Assembly: GCA_011391085.1 (NCBI GenBank)
Contig: JAABRD010000005.1
Coordinates: 1-64,000, forward strand
Source: Thiotrichaceae bacterium
GTDB lineage: Bacteria > Pseudomonadota > Gammaproteobacteria > Beggiatoales > Beggiatoaceae
DNA length: 64,000 nucleotides
Direction: 5' to 3'
Numbering within the stretch: the stretch's first letter is position 1; each line of letters starts with the position of its first letter. The position numbers and the translations under genes are program-made. The notes beneath the pieces were generated by a model that was not told the origin of the DNA, searched no databases, and saw nothing but the letters and a program-made list of their open reading frames with translations. Below are positions 18,533 to 27,408 of the stretch, one piece after another.

Positions 18533-20383
18533 TTAGTTTCTGTTTCCCTGAAAATATTCATAAATCCTCTGCGCTAACTTCCTCTCAATCCCCGGCACAC
18601 TCGCTAAATCTTCTACCCCCGCCCGTGCCACTCCTTCTAAACCACCAAAATGACTCAATAACAACTGCCTACGCTTTGCCCCAATTCCTTCAATCTGTTC
18701 TAACACCGAAATGCGTCGCTTCAAAGTCCGTTGCTTACGGTGGGCCGTGATAGCAAAACGGTGGGCTTCATCCCGAATCTGTTGAATCAGCAAGAGGGCC
18801 GGCGAATCTTTGGGCAACTGCAATGGTTTGGCGTCAAGAGATAAAATCAACGTTTCTAAACCCACTTTACGTCCCGGTCCTTTGGCCACGCCAAGGATTC
18901 GTATCTTGGGCAACCATTGTAACTCCGCTAACACCGTCTGGGCAACTTTGACTTGTCCTTTGCCCCCATCAATCAACAAAATGTCTGGGCACTGGGACTG
19001 TTCCATCTTACTATAATGTCGATGCAACGCTTGATGCAACGCGGCATAGTCATCCCCGGGGGTGATATTGTCAATATTGAAGCGACGATACGCACGTCGA
19101 CAATGACCTGTTTCATCAAAGACGACACAAGAAGCTACCGTCGCTTCCCCTTGCGTGTGACTGACATCGAAACCTTCAATGCGGTGCGGTAACTCTGTCA
19201 AATTCAACAAAGTAGCCAGGGCCGTCAACCGTTCATAATACTGTTGCGGTTGTCGTTGTGCCAAACTCGCCTTGGCATTTTCCAATGCCATTTCTAGCCA
19301 CCGCGCCCGAGTGCCGCGAACTTTGGAATGTATCACCACCGAACGTTGAGATTGGGTACGAATCACTTCCGCCAACAAGACCATCTCCTCCACGTCCTGA
19401 TTGAGAATAATCTCATCAGGTATTTCTTGTGGTTCCAACCCTAAATAGTATTGAGGTAAAAAAGCTGCCAAGAGAGTCGCTTCATTCACTTCCTGACCCA
19501 GTTGTGGAAAGAACGCCCGACTCCCCAATTGTTGCCCTTCGCGCACTTTCAACACTTGCACACAACCTCCCCGATTATCGGTCCTCCCCGATTCCAACAG
19601 GGCGACTACCACATCCACATTTCCCTTTTCGGTACTGACATACTGATGTTCTTGAACCTTCTTCAAATCCTTAATCTGATCCCGATACTTGGCCGCCTTC
19701 TCATAGTCCAAGGCACTTGCTGCCGACTGCATTTTGGCCACTAACCTATCCATAATCGCGGGACTTTTACCTGCTAAAAACCAAACTGCATGTTGTACCT
19801 CCTCCTGATAACTGGCTTCGTCAATCAACCCCACACAAGGCGCACTACAACGTTGAATTTGATATTGCAAACAAGGGCGTGACCGATGGCGAAAAAACCG
19901 GTCTCCACAGTTCCTCAGTAAAAATAATTTTTGTAACAACTGGAGACTGTGATATAACGATTTCGCATCTGCATACGGCCCCAAATATTGCCCCTGACCA
20001 CGTCTTGCCCCGCGTTGAACCGTCAATCGTGGAAACGGATGGTTTGATACATAAAGATAAGGATAACTTTTATCATCTCGTAATAAAATATTGTAACGTG
20101 GCTGATGCACTTTGATGAGATGATTTTCCAATAACAACGCCTCCCCTTCGGTATGCGTCACCGTCACTTCAATATTTGCAATATGCGTCACCAACGCCTG
20201 CGTTTTAACTGATAAATTAGCAGGCGTCTGAAAATAACTGGCCACTCGATTTTTCAACTGCCGCGCTTTGCCGACATATAAAACTTTGCCGGCGGGGTCT
20301 AACATACAATAGACGCCGGGTTTGAGAGGCAACGTGGCTAGAAAAGTGTTGGGATTGAAGGGAGTTGGAGAATGAATCATCAT
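18533..20383 (-). CDS. uvrC: Excinuclease ABC subunit C
   Basis: A 616-residue UvrC from ATG 20383 (20380 also possible); the upstream 17 codons are not family-like. The GIY-YIG nuclease domain has GVYCMLDPAGKVLYVGKA (23-40). The UVR domain is AASALDYEKAAKYRDQIKDL. The RNase H-like endonuclease region includes IEGFDVSHTQGEATVASCVVF and LLIDGGKGQ. A double helix-hairpin-helix closes the protein (IEGIGAKRRQLLL, VPGIERKLAQRIYEYF). It makes both incisions in nucleotide excision repair with UvrB. It is complete and apparently functional. Confidence 0.97.
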   Translation of the reverse strand: MMIHSPTPFNPNTFLATLPLKPGVYCMLDPAGKVLYVGKARQLKNRVASYFQTPANLSVKTQALVTHIANIEVTVTHTEGEALLLENHLIKVHQPRYNILLRDDKSYPYLYVSNHPFPRLTVQRGARRGQGQYLGPYADAKSLYHSLQLLQKLFLLRNCGDRFFRHRSRPCLQYQIQRCSAPCVGLIDEASYQEEVQHAVWFLAGKSPAIMDRLVAKMQSAASALDYEKAAKYRDQIKDLKKVQEHQYVSTEKGNVDVVVALLESGRTDNRGGCVQVLKVREGQQLGSRAFFPQLGQEVNEATLLAAFLPQYYLGLEPQEIPDEIILNQDVEEMVLLAEVIRTQSQRSVVIHSKVRGTRARWLEMALENAKASLAQRQPQQYYERLTALATLLNLTELPHRIEGFDVSHTQGEATVASCVVFDETGHCRRAYRRFNIDNITPGDDYAALHQALHRHYSKMEQSQCPDILLIDGGKGQVKVAQTVLAELQWLPKIRILGVAKGPGRKVGLETLILSLDAKPLQLPKDSPALLLIQQIRDEAHRFAITAHRKQRTLKRRISVLEQIEGIGAKRRQLLLSHFGGLEGVARAGVEDLASVPGIERKLAQRIYEYFQGNRN

Positions 20384-20502
20384 GTGACGGAAGTTAAGAA
20401 TTGTCAAAGTAGCGGTTAGTTTATCATACCCCAATCAGGGGGACATATCCTCAATGTCATTAAGTTAAGAAATAAAGGTCTCCTCAAAATTAACATACAG
20501 GT

Positions 20503-20583
20503 GGACTAGAGGCTTTAGCCGGCCCACCGGCTGAAGCCTCTAGTCCTCCAACATTTCGCGGCGGGACTAGAGGCTTCAGCCGG
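20503..20583. repeat. CTAGAGGCTTTAGCCGG palindromes
   Basis: A palindrome 20503-20546 (GGACTAGAGG...CCTCTAGTCC) followed by a second left arm at 20564-20583. A CAATGTCATTAAGTTAAG half-repeat precedes it at 20451. Confidence 0.75.
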
Positions 20584-20595
20584 TGACAGGCACTG

Positions 20596-22848
20596 TCATT
20601 CTGAAACCTCCCCCCATTCTTCCCTTATCCACTTCCCCAACACCGGGATAGCCAACTTTCCGTCTGCCGTTATCAAGCAACGCCGGGTCAACCAGAGACG
20701 TTGCTGTTTAGTTAATTCTATGGTATCACCGCCTGCGAGTTTTTGCAAGACTTCGTTGGAAATGGCAGTCGCGGCATCCTTAGCCGCATGGCTAAAATAA
20801 TAGTTTGCTTCGGTCAAGACCGTGTATTCCACTGGGTCAAGGTCCGTTAGGTCGGCTTGTTGCCGCTTCTGGTCGTTTAAATATTGCACCAAAACAGAAC
20901 CATACATTTGTAACAGATAAGGCAACCCGCCCGTCCGTTTAACTATCTCTTCGGCGATGGGGATAGAAATCGCGTCTTTAGGAAACTCAGGAATGGGGCA
21001 ACTTAATAAGTCTAAGGCGGTGGATTTATCTAAATGGGCTACTCGCACTTCTCGTAGATTGATAAAATGGTCACTCCAGACGTTATTTAATTCATCAAAA
21101 GTAGCGGCACCAGAGACTAATAAACGAACCTGGCGACGATGTTGAATGGTGGCCCGAAACAGTCCCATCAGTTTTAATAAGTCGTTGCGGTCCCCAGGGA
21201 AAGAGGTTTCCAGGCGTTCAAATTCATCGATACAAATCAAAATCCGTCGGTTTCCGGCGAGAGTGTCTAACTGCTTCAACCATTCACTACCGGCCTCAAA
21301 GGGCGTACCGTCAGGAAGAGGAGGAAGGTCTAAACGGCGGTCCCGGCGGGCTTGTTCCTGGGCACGTTGGGCTAAGGCTTTAAAGAAACCAGCAGGGGAG
21401 TCGCACGGGTTATCTTGTAAATCAAAAAAGATGCACACCGCATCCGGTAACAGGGTTGGTAACATGTTTAACAACGACGTTTTGCCACACCGCCGCGGGC
21501 CGAGAAGGGCAATAGAATTTCGTTGTTGGGGGTCGGTCAGTAAGGCTTCAATTCTTTTGGCCAAGTCCGTCCGTCCTTTAAAGACTTCTCGACCTTCTTC
21601 GGGGGTCAAGGGATTGCCAGCCCGGAAGGGATTCGGCAATAGATGACGGGCGCATTCTGTGGCTTGTTGGTGTTGGGTTGTCAACAGGGTTTGGAGGCGA
21701 GGGAATAGCATCGTTTTTAAGTGTTGGGCTAGGGGTGAAGTGTCATTTAACAGTTGATTTTCTAAAGATTGACGGGCCTTTTTAGCATTGTCTAAGTGTT
21801 GTAATTGATGATAAGGAAACGTGGTTTGTTGGGCCGAGTACAGATAACGGGCCACCTCACGAATGGCTAATAAGGGGGAGGTGGCCCCTTCCACACCCGT
21901 TAACCAAAAGCCTTGCAATTCCATCATAGAAGCAAATTGCTGTTGTGCCAATTGGTTCGCCAATTCTTGGGCTTGTAAATAGCCTAATGCGGCTTGGCCA
22001 GCGCGTCGTTGGCCAGGGGCAATGGCACACGCGGCTATTACTCGTTTCGCTAACTGAGGGTCAGTTTGGGCACCTAAAATGATGTGTGAAGTTAAGAAAA
22101 AATGCGGGAGGTAGCTAAGGTCGTGGTACAGGACTGGTACGCGGTGTAAAGTGGGTCTGCCTAAGTGGTTATGGAGTAGGTAGCAAGTGAGTTGCCAGAG
22201 GATTTCCAAAGGGTAAAAGGGGAGACGGAAGAAAAAGGGAATGAATGCCACGCCGAATGCCACGCCGTATAACACGCCTCCTGCCACGCCGAATGCCACG
22301 CCGACTGCCACGCCGACTGCCACGCCGTATAACACGCCTCCTGCCACGCCTCCTGCCACGCCTCCTGCCACGCCGAATGCCACGCCTCCTGCCACGCCTC
22401 CTGCCACGCCGAATGCCACGCCGACTGCCACGCCGACTGCCACGCCGACTGCCACGCCGACTGCCGCCACGCCTCCTGCCACGCCTCCTGCCACGCCGAC
22501 TGCCACGCCGACTGCCACGCCGACTGCCACGCCTCCTGCCCATATTTCAAAGTCTATAGGATACCCTAAGAGAAAAGATATATCAATGACCAGCAATGAG
22601 AAGATAATAGATAGCAGAGGGGTGGCCCAAAATAATAACTTCAACAGGTGCTTGACATATTGGCGTTTGAGAGGTCGTGCTTCTTTCGCAAACCAGAGTT
22701 TCCAAATGGGTGCGTCTGGTTTGTCTATACCATAGCCTGTTAACAGACGATAGAGGGTGATGGGCTGCATGAAGAATAGCCAGAGGAGGTGGAAAGAACG
22801 AGGGAATGCGGGGGTGGGGGTTATGGTGGGGGGAGTTGAGTGAGTCAT
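20596..22848 (-). CDS. STAND-type ATPase with Gly-Val-Ala tetrapeptide-repeat membrane region
   Basis: A 750-residue protein. After two hydrophobic stretches (about 20-36 and 70-95), residues 105-202 are about 24 tandem GVAx tetrapeptides (x = V, G, F or LY variants), ending in FIPFFFRLPF. This is a long, small-residue, probably membrane-embedded segment. A linker leads to an ATPase domain with GRTDL, Walker A GPRRCGKTS (450-458) and Walker B ILICIDEFE (536-544), then LLVSGAATFDEL and a winged-helix-like end. The domain fits STAND/NACHT-related ATPases. No effector domain is recognisable. It is the first of two such ATPases flanking the Uma2 pair. Confidence 0.8.
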   Translation of the reverse strand: MTHSTPPTITPTPAFPRSFHLLWLFFMQPITLYRLLTGYGIDKPDAPIWKLWFAKEARPLKRQYVKHLLKLLFWATPLLSIIFSLLVIDISFLLGYPIDFEIWAGGVAVGVAVGVAVGVAGGVAGGVAAVGVAVGVAVGVAVGVAFGVAGGVAGGVAFGVAGGVAGGVAGGVLYGVAVGVAVGVAFGVAGGVLYGVAFGVAFIPFFFRLPFYPLEILWQLTCYLLHNHLGRPTLHRVPVLYHDLSYLPHFFLTSHIILGAQTDPQLAKRVIAACAIAPGQRRAGQAALGYLQAQELANQLAQQQFASMMELQGFWLTGVEGATSPLLAIREVARYLYSAQQTTFPYHQLQHLDNAKKARQSLENQLLNDTSPLAQHLKTMLFPRLQTLLTTQHQQATECARHLLPNPFRAGNPLTPEEGREVFKGRTDLAKRIEALLTDPQQRNSIALLGPRRCGKTSLLNMLPTLLPDAVCIFFDLQDNPCDSPAGFFKALAQRAQEQARRDRRLDLPPLPDGTPFEAGSEWLKQLDTLAGNRRILICIDEFERLETSFPGDRNDLLKLMGLFRATIQHRRQVRLLVSGAATFDELNNVWSDHFINLREVRVAHLDKSTALDLLSCPIPEFPKDAISIPIAEEIVKRTGGLPYLLQMYGSVLVQYLNDQKRQQADLTDLDPVEYTVLTEANYYFSHAAKDAATAISNEVLQKLAGGDTIELTKQQRLWLTRRCLITADGKLAIPVLGKWIREEWGEVSE
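22243..22536. repeat. 12-bp-period coding minisatellite
   Basis: About 24 units of the 12-mer type GCCACGCC(T/G)(C/A)(C/A)T, encoding the GVAx repeat of the ATPase on the minus strand. One unit carries an extra codon (GCCGCCACG near 22465), so length changes kept the frame. All other frames are also open here, which creates spurious ORFs. Confidence 0.95.
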
Positions 22849-22944
22849 AGTTAGGGGTTGAGGTTAGGTTAGGGGATAGTAATAGATTCAGTGCGATTCG
22901 TTTAGGACTGGCGGTCCTTAAAGGACTGCCAGTCCTGTGACAGT

Positions 22945-23871
22945 TTAACTCGATTCATGTTGTCGTTCTAACAACGCTTTCAAACGGGCCAATTCCATTT
23001 CAGCCGCTTGGGCCCGCCGTTCTGCTTCGAAACGCGCTTGTTCTGCGTCCTGGCGGGCGTGGGCTTCGATTTTGGCACATTGTTCCGCTTCGAAGCGTGC
23101 CTGTTCCGCATCCTGGCGGGCGTAAGTTTCCGCAGTAGCATGTTGTTCCGCTTCCAAACGGGCCTGTTCGGCATCCAGACGGGCTTGGACCTCCATTTGC
23201 GCCCGCTGTTCCGCCTCCCGTCGCGCCTGTGCCTCCAACAGTTGACTTTCCTGTCCCGTCAACACCAACTGTTTATCGGCAGATCGCCAACGTAACCAAT
23301 GTTCTGTGGCGCCTTTGTAATGTCCTTGCCACAAGGTCAACTCCAACCCCACCTTGGTCAACCGTTTATCGACTCGTTCAACGTAAGCGGTGCCATACAG
23401 TTCATACAACCGTAAAACCTGCTTACTCAAGCGATTGGTGGGGTCGAAAATCACATAGTAACACACGCCCAGACGGGCATACTCTCGTAACTTGGTAGTG
23501 GCCTCCCCACCCCGTTTATCCGAGACGATTTCAACTACGATGTCTGGCGGCTTCCCGTACTTCCACAGATAATAAGAATGGTTGGACTTTTTCAACAATC
23601 CTTCCGTCGGCGCCTGAACATCCAAACTGACTAACACATCTGGCACCAAGGGCGGTAAATGTTTGGCCGAAAATAATCCGACATTGGCCATTGCCAAAAA
23701 GGGACGGTCGGTCCAGTGGAAACTATAGAGAGAATCAGTCAACAAATGTTGTTGTTTTTCCGCAAAGAGACTGTCCAAGGGTTCATCATCCTCCGTGATT
23801 AAATGTTCCAGGTCGGCGTCAGCGTCCACCCGGAACGGTTTTAGAATAGGTAAAGAATGGGCTAGTGACAT
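22945..23871 (-). CDS. Uma2-family PD-(D/E)XK protein with coiled-coil tail, copy A
   Basis: A 308-residue protein from ATG 23871, supported by GGAGGTGAAT just upstream; the frame extends 35 codons further without family similarity. Residues about 50-185 form a Uma2-type nuclease fold with LVPDVLVSLDV and the catalytic-type PDIVVEIVSDKRGGE. From about 200, heptad-like AEQARLEAEQ repeats form a long charged coiled coil ending LARLKALLERQ. Uma2 proteins are multicopy, of unknown role and often cyanobacterial. It is a tandem duplicate of the next gene, about 90% alike outside the coil. Confidence 0.85.
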   Translation of the reverse strand: MSLAHSLPILKPFRVDADADLEHLITEDDEPLDSLFAEKQQHLLTDSLYSFHWTDRPFLAMANVGLFSAKHLPPLVPDVLVSLDVQAPTEGLLKKSNHSYYLWKYGKPPDIVVEIVSDKRGGEATTKLREYARLGVCYYVIFDPTNRLSKQVLRLYELYGTAYVERVDKRLTKVGLELTLWQGHYKGATEHWLRWRSADKQLVLTGQESQLLEAQARREAEQRAQMEVQARLDAEQARLEAEQHATAETYARQDAEQARFEAEQCAKIEAHARQDAEQARFEAERRAQAAEMELARLKALLERQHESS

Positions 23872-24023
23872 ATTCACCTCCAAAGGTTTTGAAAATGGGG
23901 TCGTGAGACCATCTGAGTGGTGACTCAGGATTGGCAGTCCTTTGAGGACGGCCAGTCCTGACATATTATCCACCATTCTCCGAGTTAAACAAAGTCTCGC
24001 GAACGCGATTGTTGAGTTTGTTA

Positions 24024-25370
24024 TTATCCCGGTGCTTCCTGACGCCCTAACAACGCCCTCAAGCGGGCGAGTTCGGCCTCGGCAGCTAATCGCGCCTCCG
24101 CTTCTGCTTCTGCCCGGCGTTCCGCCTCGAGGCGGGCGTGGGATTCCGCTTTGGCACGTTGTTCCGCCACGAGATGCGCCTGTTCCGCCTCGAGGCGGGC
24201 GTGGGATTCCATTTGGAACTGTTGTTCCGCCTCCCGTCGCGCCTGCGCCTCCAACTGGCGGCCCTGGGCTTCCGCTTGGGCCCGTTGTTCCGCCACGAGA
24301 TGCGCCTGTTCCGCGTTCTGGCGGGCGTGGGCCTCCGCGTGGGCACGTTGTTCCGCCACGAGATGCGCCTGTTCCGCGTTCTGGCGGCCCTGGGCTTCCG
24401 CTTGGGCCCGTTGTTCCGCCTCGATATGCGCCTGTTCCGCGTCCTGGCGGGCGTGGGATTCCATTTGGAACTGTTGTTCCGCCTCCCGTCGCGCCTGCGC
24501 CTCCAACTGGCGGCCCTGGGCTTCCGCTTGGGCCCGTTGTTCCGCCACGAGATGCGCCTGTTCCGCGTTCTGGCGGGCGTGGGATTCCGCTTGGGCCCGT
24601 TGTTCCGCCTCCTGGCGGGCGTAAGTTTCCGCAGTAGCATGTTGTTCCGCTTCCAAACGGGCTTGTTCGGCATCCAGGCGGGCTTGAACCTCCATTTGCG
24701 CCCGCTGTTCCGCTTCCTGTCGCGCCTGCGCCTCCAACAGTTGACTTTCCTGTCCCGTCAACACCAACTGTTTAGCCGTAGTCCGCCAACGTAACCAACA
24801 TTCTGTGGCGCCTTTGTAAGGTCCCTGCCACAAGGTCAATTCCAATCCGACTTTGGTCAACCGTTTATCAACTCGTTCCACGTAAGCGGTGCCATACAGT
24901 TCATACAACCGCAAGACCTGTTTGCCTAAGCGGTGAGTGGGGTCGAAAATCACATAGTAACACACGCCCAGACGGGCATACTCTCGTAACTTGGTAGTGG
25001 CCTCCCCACCCCGTTTATCCGAGACAATTTCAACTACGATGTCTGGCGGCTTCCCGTACTTCCACAGATAATAAGAATGGTTGGACTTTTTCAACAGTCC
25101 TTCCGTCGGGGCTTGAACATCTAAACTGACTAACACATCTGGCACCCAGGGTGGCAAATGTTTGTCAGAAAACAAGCCGACATTGGCCATTGCCAAAAAG
25201 GGACGGTCGGTCCAGTGGAAACTATAAAGAGAGTCAGTCAACAAATGTTGTTGTTTTTCGGCAAAGAGACTATCCAAGGGTTCATCATCCTCCGTGATTA
25301 AATCTTCCAGGTCGGCGTCATCGTCCTCCCGGAACGGTTTTAGAATAGGTAAAGAATGGGCTAGTGACAT
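24024..25370 (-). CDS. Uma2-family PD-(D/E)XK protein with extended coiled-coil tail, copy B
   Basis: A 448-residue paralogue of the preceding gene with the same GGAGGTGAAT leader at ATG 25370. The nuclease-fold part is nearly identical (WVPDVLVSLDV, PDIVVEIVSDKRGGE). The coiled coil is roughly 140 residues longer, built from shuffled modules such as AEQRAQAEAQGRQ, LEAQARREAEQQFQMESHAR and NAEQAHLVAEQRA. The longer tail probably arose by unequal recombination between the coding repeats at 24060-24700. Confidence 0.85.
   Translation of the reverse strand: MSLAHSLPILKPFREDDDADLEDLITEDDEPLDSLFAEKQQHLLTDSLYSFHWTDRPFLAMANVGLFSDKHLPPWVPDVLVSLDVQAPTEGLLKKSNHSYYLWKYGKPPDIVVEIVSDKRGGEATTKLREYARLGVCYYVIFDPTHRLGKQVLRLYELYGTAYVERVDKRLTKVGLELTLWQGPYKGATECWLRWRTTAKQLVLTGQESQLLEAQARQEAEQRAQMEVQARLDAEQARLEAEQHATAETYARQEAEQRAQAESHARQNAEQAHLVAEQRAQAEAQGRQLEAQARREAEQQFQMESHARQDAEQAHIEAEQRAQAEAQGRQNAEQAHLVAEQRAHAEAHARQNAEQAHLVAEQRAQAEAQGRQLEAQARREAEQQFQMESHARLEAEQAHLVAEQRAKAESHARLEAERRAEAEAEARLAAEAELARLRALLGRQEAPG
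24060..24700. repeat. Coding repeats of the Uma2 coiled coil
   Basis: Imperfect direct repeats built on TGTTCCGCC and GGCGGGCGTGGG modules. A block with TTGGAACTGTTGTTCCGCC occurs near 24212 and again near 24465, so about 250 bp appears to have been duplicated within the gene. Confidence 0.8.
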
Positions 25371-25440
25371 ATTCACCTCCAAAGGTTTTGAAATGAGTAT
25401 TAAGATTTGGTGGTGTTATAGTAGTAATGGTAAAGTTTTT

Positions 25441-25489
25441 CGGCTAAAGCCTTTACTTCAGTGCCACCGGCTAAAGCCTCTACTCCAGT
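25441..25489. repeat. CGGCTAAAGCCT repeats
   Basis: Two right-arm copies of the CTAGAGGC family (CGGCTAAAGCCTTTACT and CCGGCTAAAGCCTCTACT) upstream of the Uma2 genes. Confidence 0.6.
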
Positions 25490-25525
25490 ATTCTTACTGG
25501 TTTACCATTACCATTCATTGCAACA

Positions 25526-26614
25526 CTACCGCGTTTTTTGTTCCTCCAACCAAGTTTTTAACACTTTCCCTAACAACTGCCCGTCTTCCGTCACGAGACC
25601 ACGTACTCGTAAACTCTTTTGAGTAGCCAGTGAACCGGTCAAACAATTGTGCAGTTCTTGTTTCTCCTTATCATTTAACAACTCCCAAAGGTGGCGGAAG
25701 TTTTTGGCAGCCTCCATTTGAAAACCATCTAAAGCGACGGTGACGTTGCCTTCGGCATCTTGTAAATGACGCCCTAACAGTTGTAAATAAAACGGATGCA
25801 ACCCCGCCCATTCCCGTAGCAACTGCGCCTCCTCTGCCGAAAAACGTCCCCAACGGATTATCTTCGCCGCCGCTTCTGGTTCTAACAAACCTAACCATTT
25901 CAGGGTGAGACGGTTTTCAAAAGGGGAGGTATTGGTATGATACTTCTTATAAACAATATCAATTTCTTGATGTGTCGCAAATATCCAAACCACCCGACCT
26001 AACATCCCCCGTAACCGTTCAAAGAACCGTTCTGGGAAGTGTTCAATGAAATCTTCCGCCTCATCGACTAACACCAGCGGCGGAAATTGCGTTTGCGACT
26101 TGATCACATCCGCCCACGCGGAGAGAATATCGGCGGCCCCTTCAGCATCGTCAACGCCTTGCTTATTGGTTATCTTGTTGATAAAAACGGAGAGACTATT
26201 AGCAGGCTGGCCTTGTCCATCCAGAAAAATCACAACTCGCTTGGGCCATCGCGACTGAACCTGTTGTTGCCAAGTGAGGAGAATGGAGGTTTTCCCAATG
26301 CGTCGATCTCCAACCAGTGAAATACTTTCACGTTTATCCAACGCCTCCTCCAGTTGACGAAGGAGATTGTCACGTCCCACAAAATGCGGCGGGACGACGG
26401 GGGTCCAGGGAGTGTAGGGAGAATGGCGTTTTAGGCGGCCAGTTATCAGGATAATCAAACCAAGGAATAGACAAGTAATCGCGATTCCTTGTAGAACATG
26501 ACCAATTTTAAAGTCAAAAGCGAGTAAAATGCTGACGATGGTACCAATGGCGGTAAGGACTAAGGCAATATCGTTGCGGAGTTGTGGTTCGTTCAGTTTT
26601 TCAAGTAGTAGCAT
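25526..26614 (-). CDS. STAND-type ATPase with two N-terminal membrane helices
   Basis: A 362-residue protein from ATG 26614; an upstream extension of 30 codons lacks support. Two hydrophobic helices (about 16-33 and 41-58) are followed by FVGRDNLLRQLEE, Walker A GDRRIGKTS (102-110) and Walker B PLVLVDEAEDF (179-189). A sensor-like IFATHQ and a helical C-terminus ending in a short winged-helix-like piece complete it. Architecture matches the ATPase of the larger GVA-repeat protein 3 kb away, in smaller form. Partner and role are unknown; the two ATPases and two Uma2 genes are codirectional. Confidence 0.78.
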   Translation of the reverse strand: MLLLEKLNEPQLRNDIALVLTAIGTIVSILLAFDFKIGHVLQGIAITCLFLGLIILITGRLKRHSPYTPWTPVVPPHFVGRDNLLRQLEEALDKRESISLVGDRRIGKTSILLTWQQQVQSRWPKRVVIFLDGQGQPANSLSVFINKITNKQGVDDAEGAADILSAWADVIKSQTQFPPLVLVDEAEDFIEHFPERFFERLRGMLGRVVWIFATHQEIDIVYKKYHTNTSPFENRLTLKWLGLLEPEAAAKIIRWGRFSAEEAQLLREWAGLHPFYLQLLGRHLQDAEGNVTVALDGFQMEAAKNFRHLWELLNDKEKQELHNCLTGSLATQKSLRVRGLVTEDGQLLGKVLKTWLEEQKTR

Positions 26615-26749
26615 AAATAAAGAATGTGGAATTGATAACGTTTGACGAGGATATAATGAAATTTCTCTATCATTATACCATACCCATTTGGAACGTAATA
26701 ACAATTATTGCGTCTTGTACCTTCTTTAAAAGAAACTTAGTGAAGAATG

Positions 26750-27247
26750 TTACCCCAATAACATTTTTCGCATCAACAATTCCGTCTGTCCTGGCACGAC
26801 CAAATCGTCTAATTGTCCCACTTGGGTGAAACCCATTTTTTGATAGAACCGTTGACCCGCGTGATTAAAGGCGGAAACCAATGTCCAGAGGTTACGGGAG
26901 GAGGCTTGTTGAGCTTCTGCGGCTAACCATTGTATCACTTGTTGCCCAATTCCTCTGCCTTGTTGAGAAGGGTAAATAGCTAACAATTCCAAATAGGCGC
27001 CGCGCAAACAGGGGTAGCGGATGCAAACCGTTCCCTCGATTTGTTCGTCAACCGTGATGACAAATTTAGAGAGGACGGGGTCTGGACGACGTAGATAGTT
27101 TGCCAAGGTTTCCGCAGAATAATTTAACGTTTGCCAGGGTGGCATCTGTGCCAACGTGTCGGCCACTTGGGTGGCTTCTGCTGAAGCAAATTCGCGTAGA
27201 ATACAAGAATTAAGTGGGTAGTGAGGTTGTTTAAAGGGATGAAACAT
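26750..27247 (-). CDS. GNAT family N-acetyltransferase
   Basis: A 165-residue GNAT protein from ATG 27247. The acetyl-CoA loop is QQGRGIGQQVIQWL, preceded by the beta4 strand YLELLAIYPS, and RFYQKMGFTQVGQ marks the C-terminal part. The substrate cannot be inferred. The 13 codons upstream in frame overlap leader sequence and are probably not translated. Confidence 0.85.
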   Translation of the reverse strand: MFHPFKQPHYPLNSCILREFASAEATQVADTLAQMPPWQTLNYSAETLANYLRRPDPVLSKFVITVDEQIEGTVCIRYPCLRGAYLELLAIYPSQQGRGIGQQVIQWLAAEAQQASSRNLWTLVSAFNHAGQRFYQKMGFTQVGQLDDLVVPGQTELLMRKMLLG

Positions 27248-27286
27248 GGTTAAGTTTTCGTTGTAAAATTTACACAAGGACACCAA

Positions 27287-27408
27287 AGAAACTCAGTTTC
27301 TTAAAGAAACTGAGTTTCTGATAATCTGTACGATTCCTTCTGGGACGCAATAATGCTTATTGCGTTCCAGAGGAGAGGTCGCAATAATGCTTATTGCGTT
27401 CCAGAAGA
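27287..27408. repeat. Palindromic repeats between waaA and GNAT gene
   Basis: GAAACTCAGTTTC / GAAACTGAGTTTC palindrome at 27288-27319, then two tandem copies of GCAATAATGCTTATTGCG at about 27347 and 27380. The second overlaps the waaA 3' end. Confidence 0.75.

Noticed and set aside
22169-22735. Long ORFs in other frames and strand over the GVAx repeat (Arg-Gly and Ala-Thr-Pro repeat proteins)
   Set aside because: A 12-bp repeat without stop codons opens all frames. Only the 750-residue frame continues into recognisable domains.
23942-24794. Plus-strand ORFs over the Uma2 coiled coil (Pro-Gly-rich, Leu-Arg-rich)
   Set aside because: Shadows of the repetitive coding sequence; the minus-strand frame has start signal, nuclease motifs and a paralogue.
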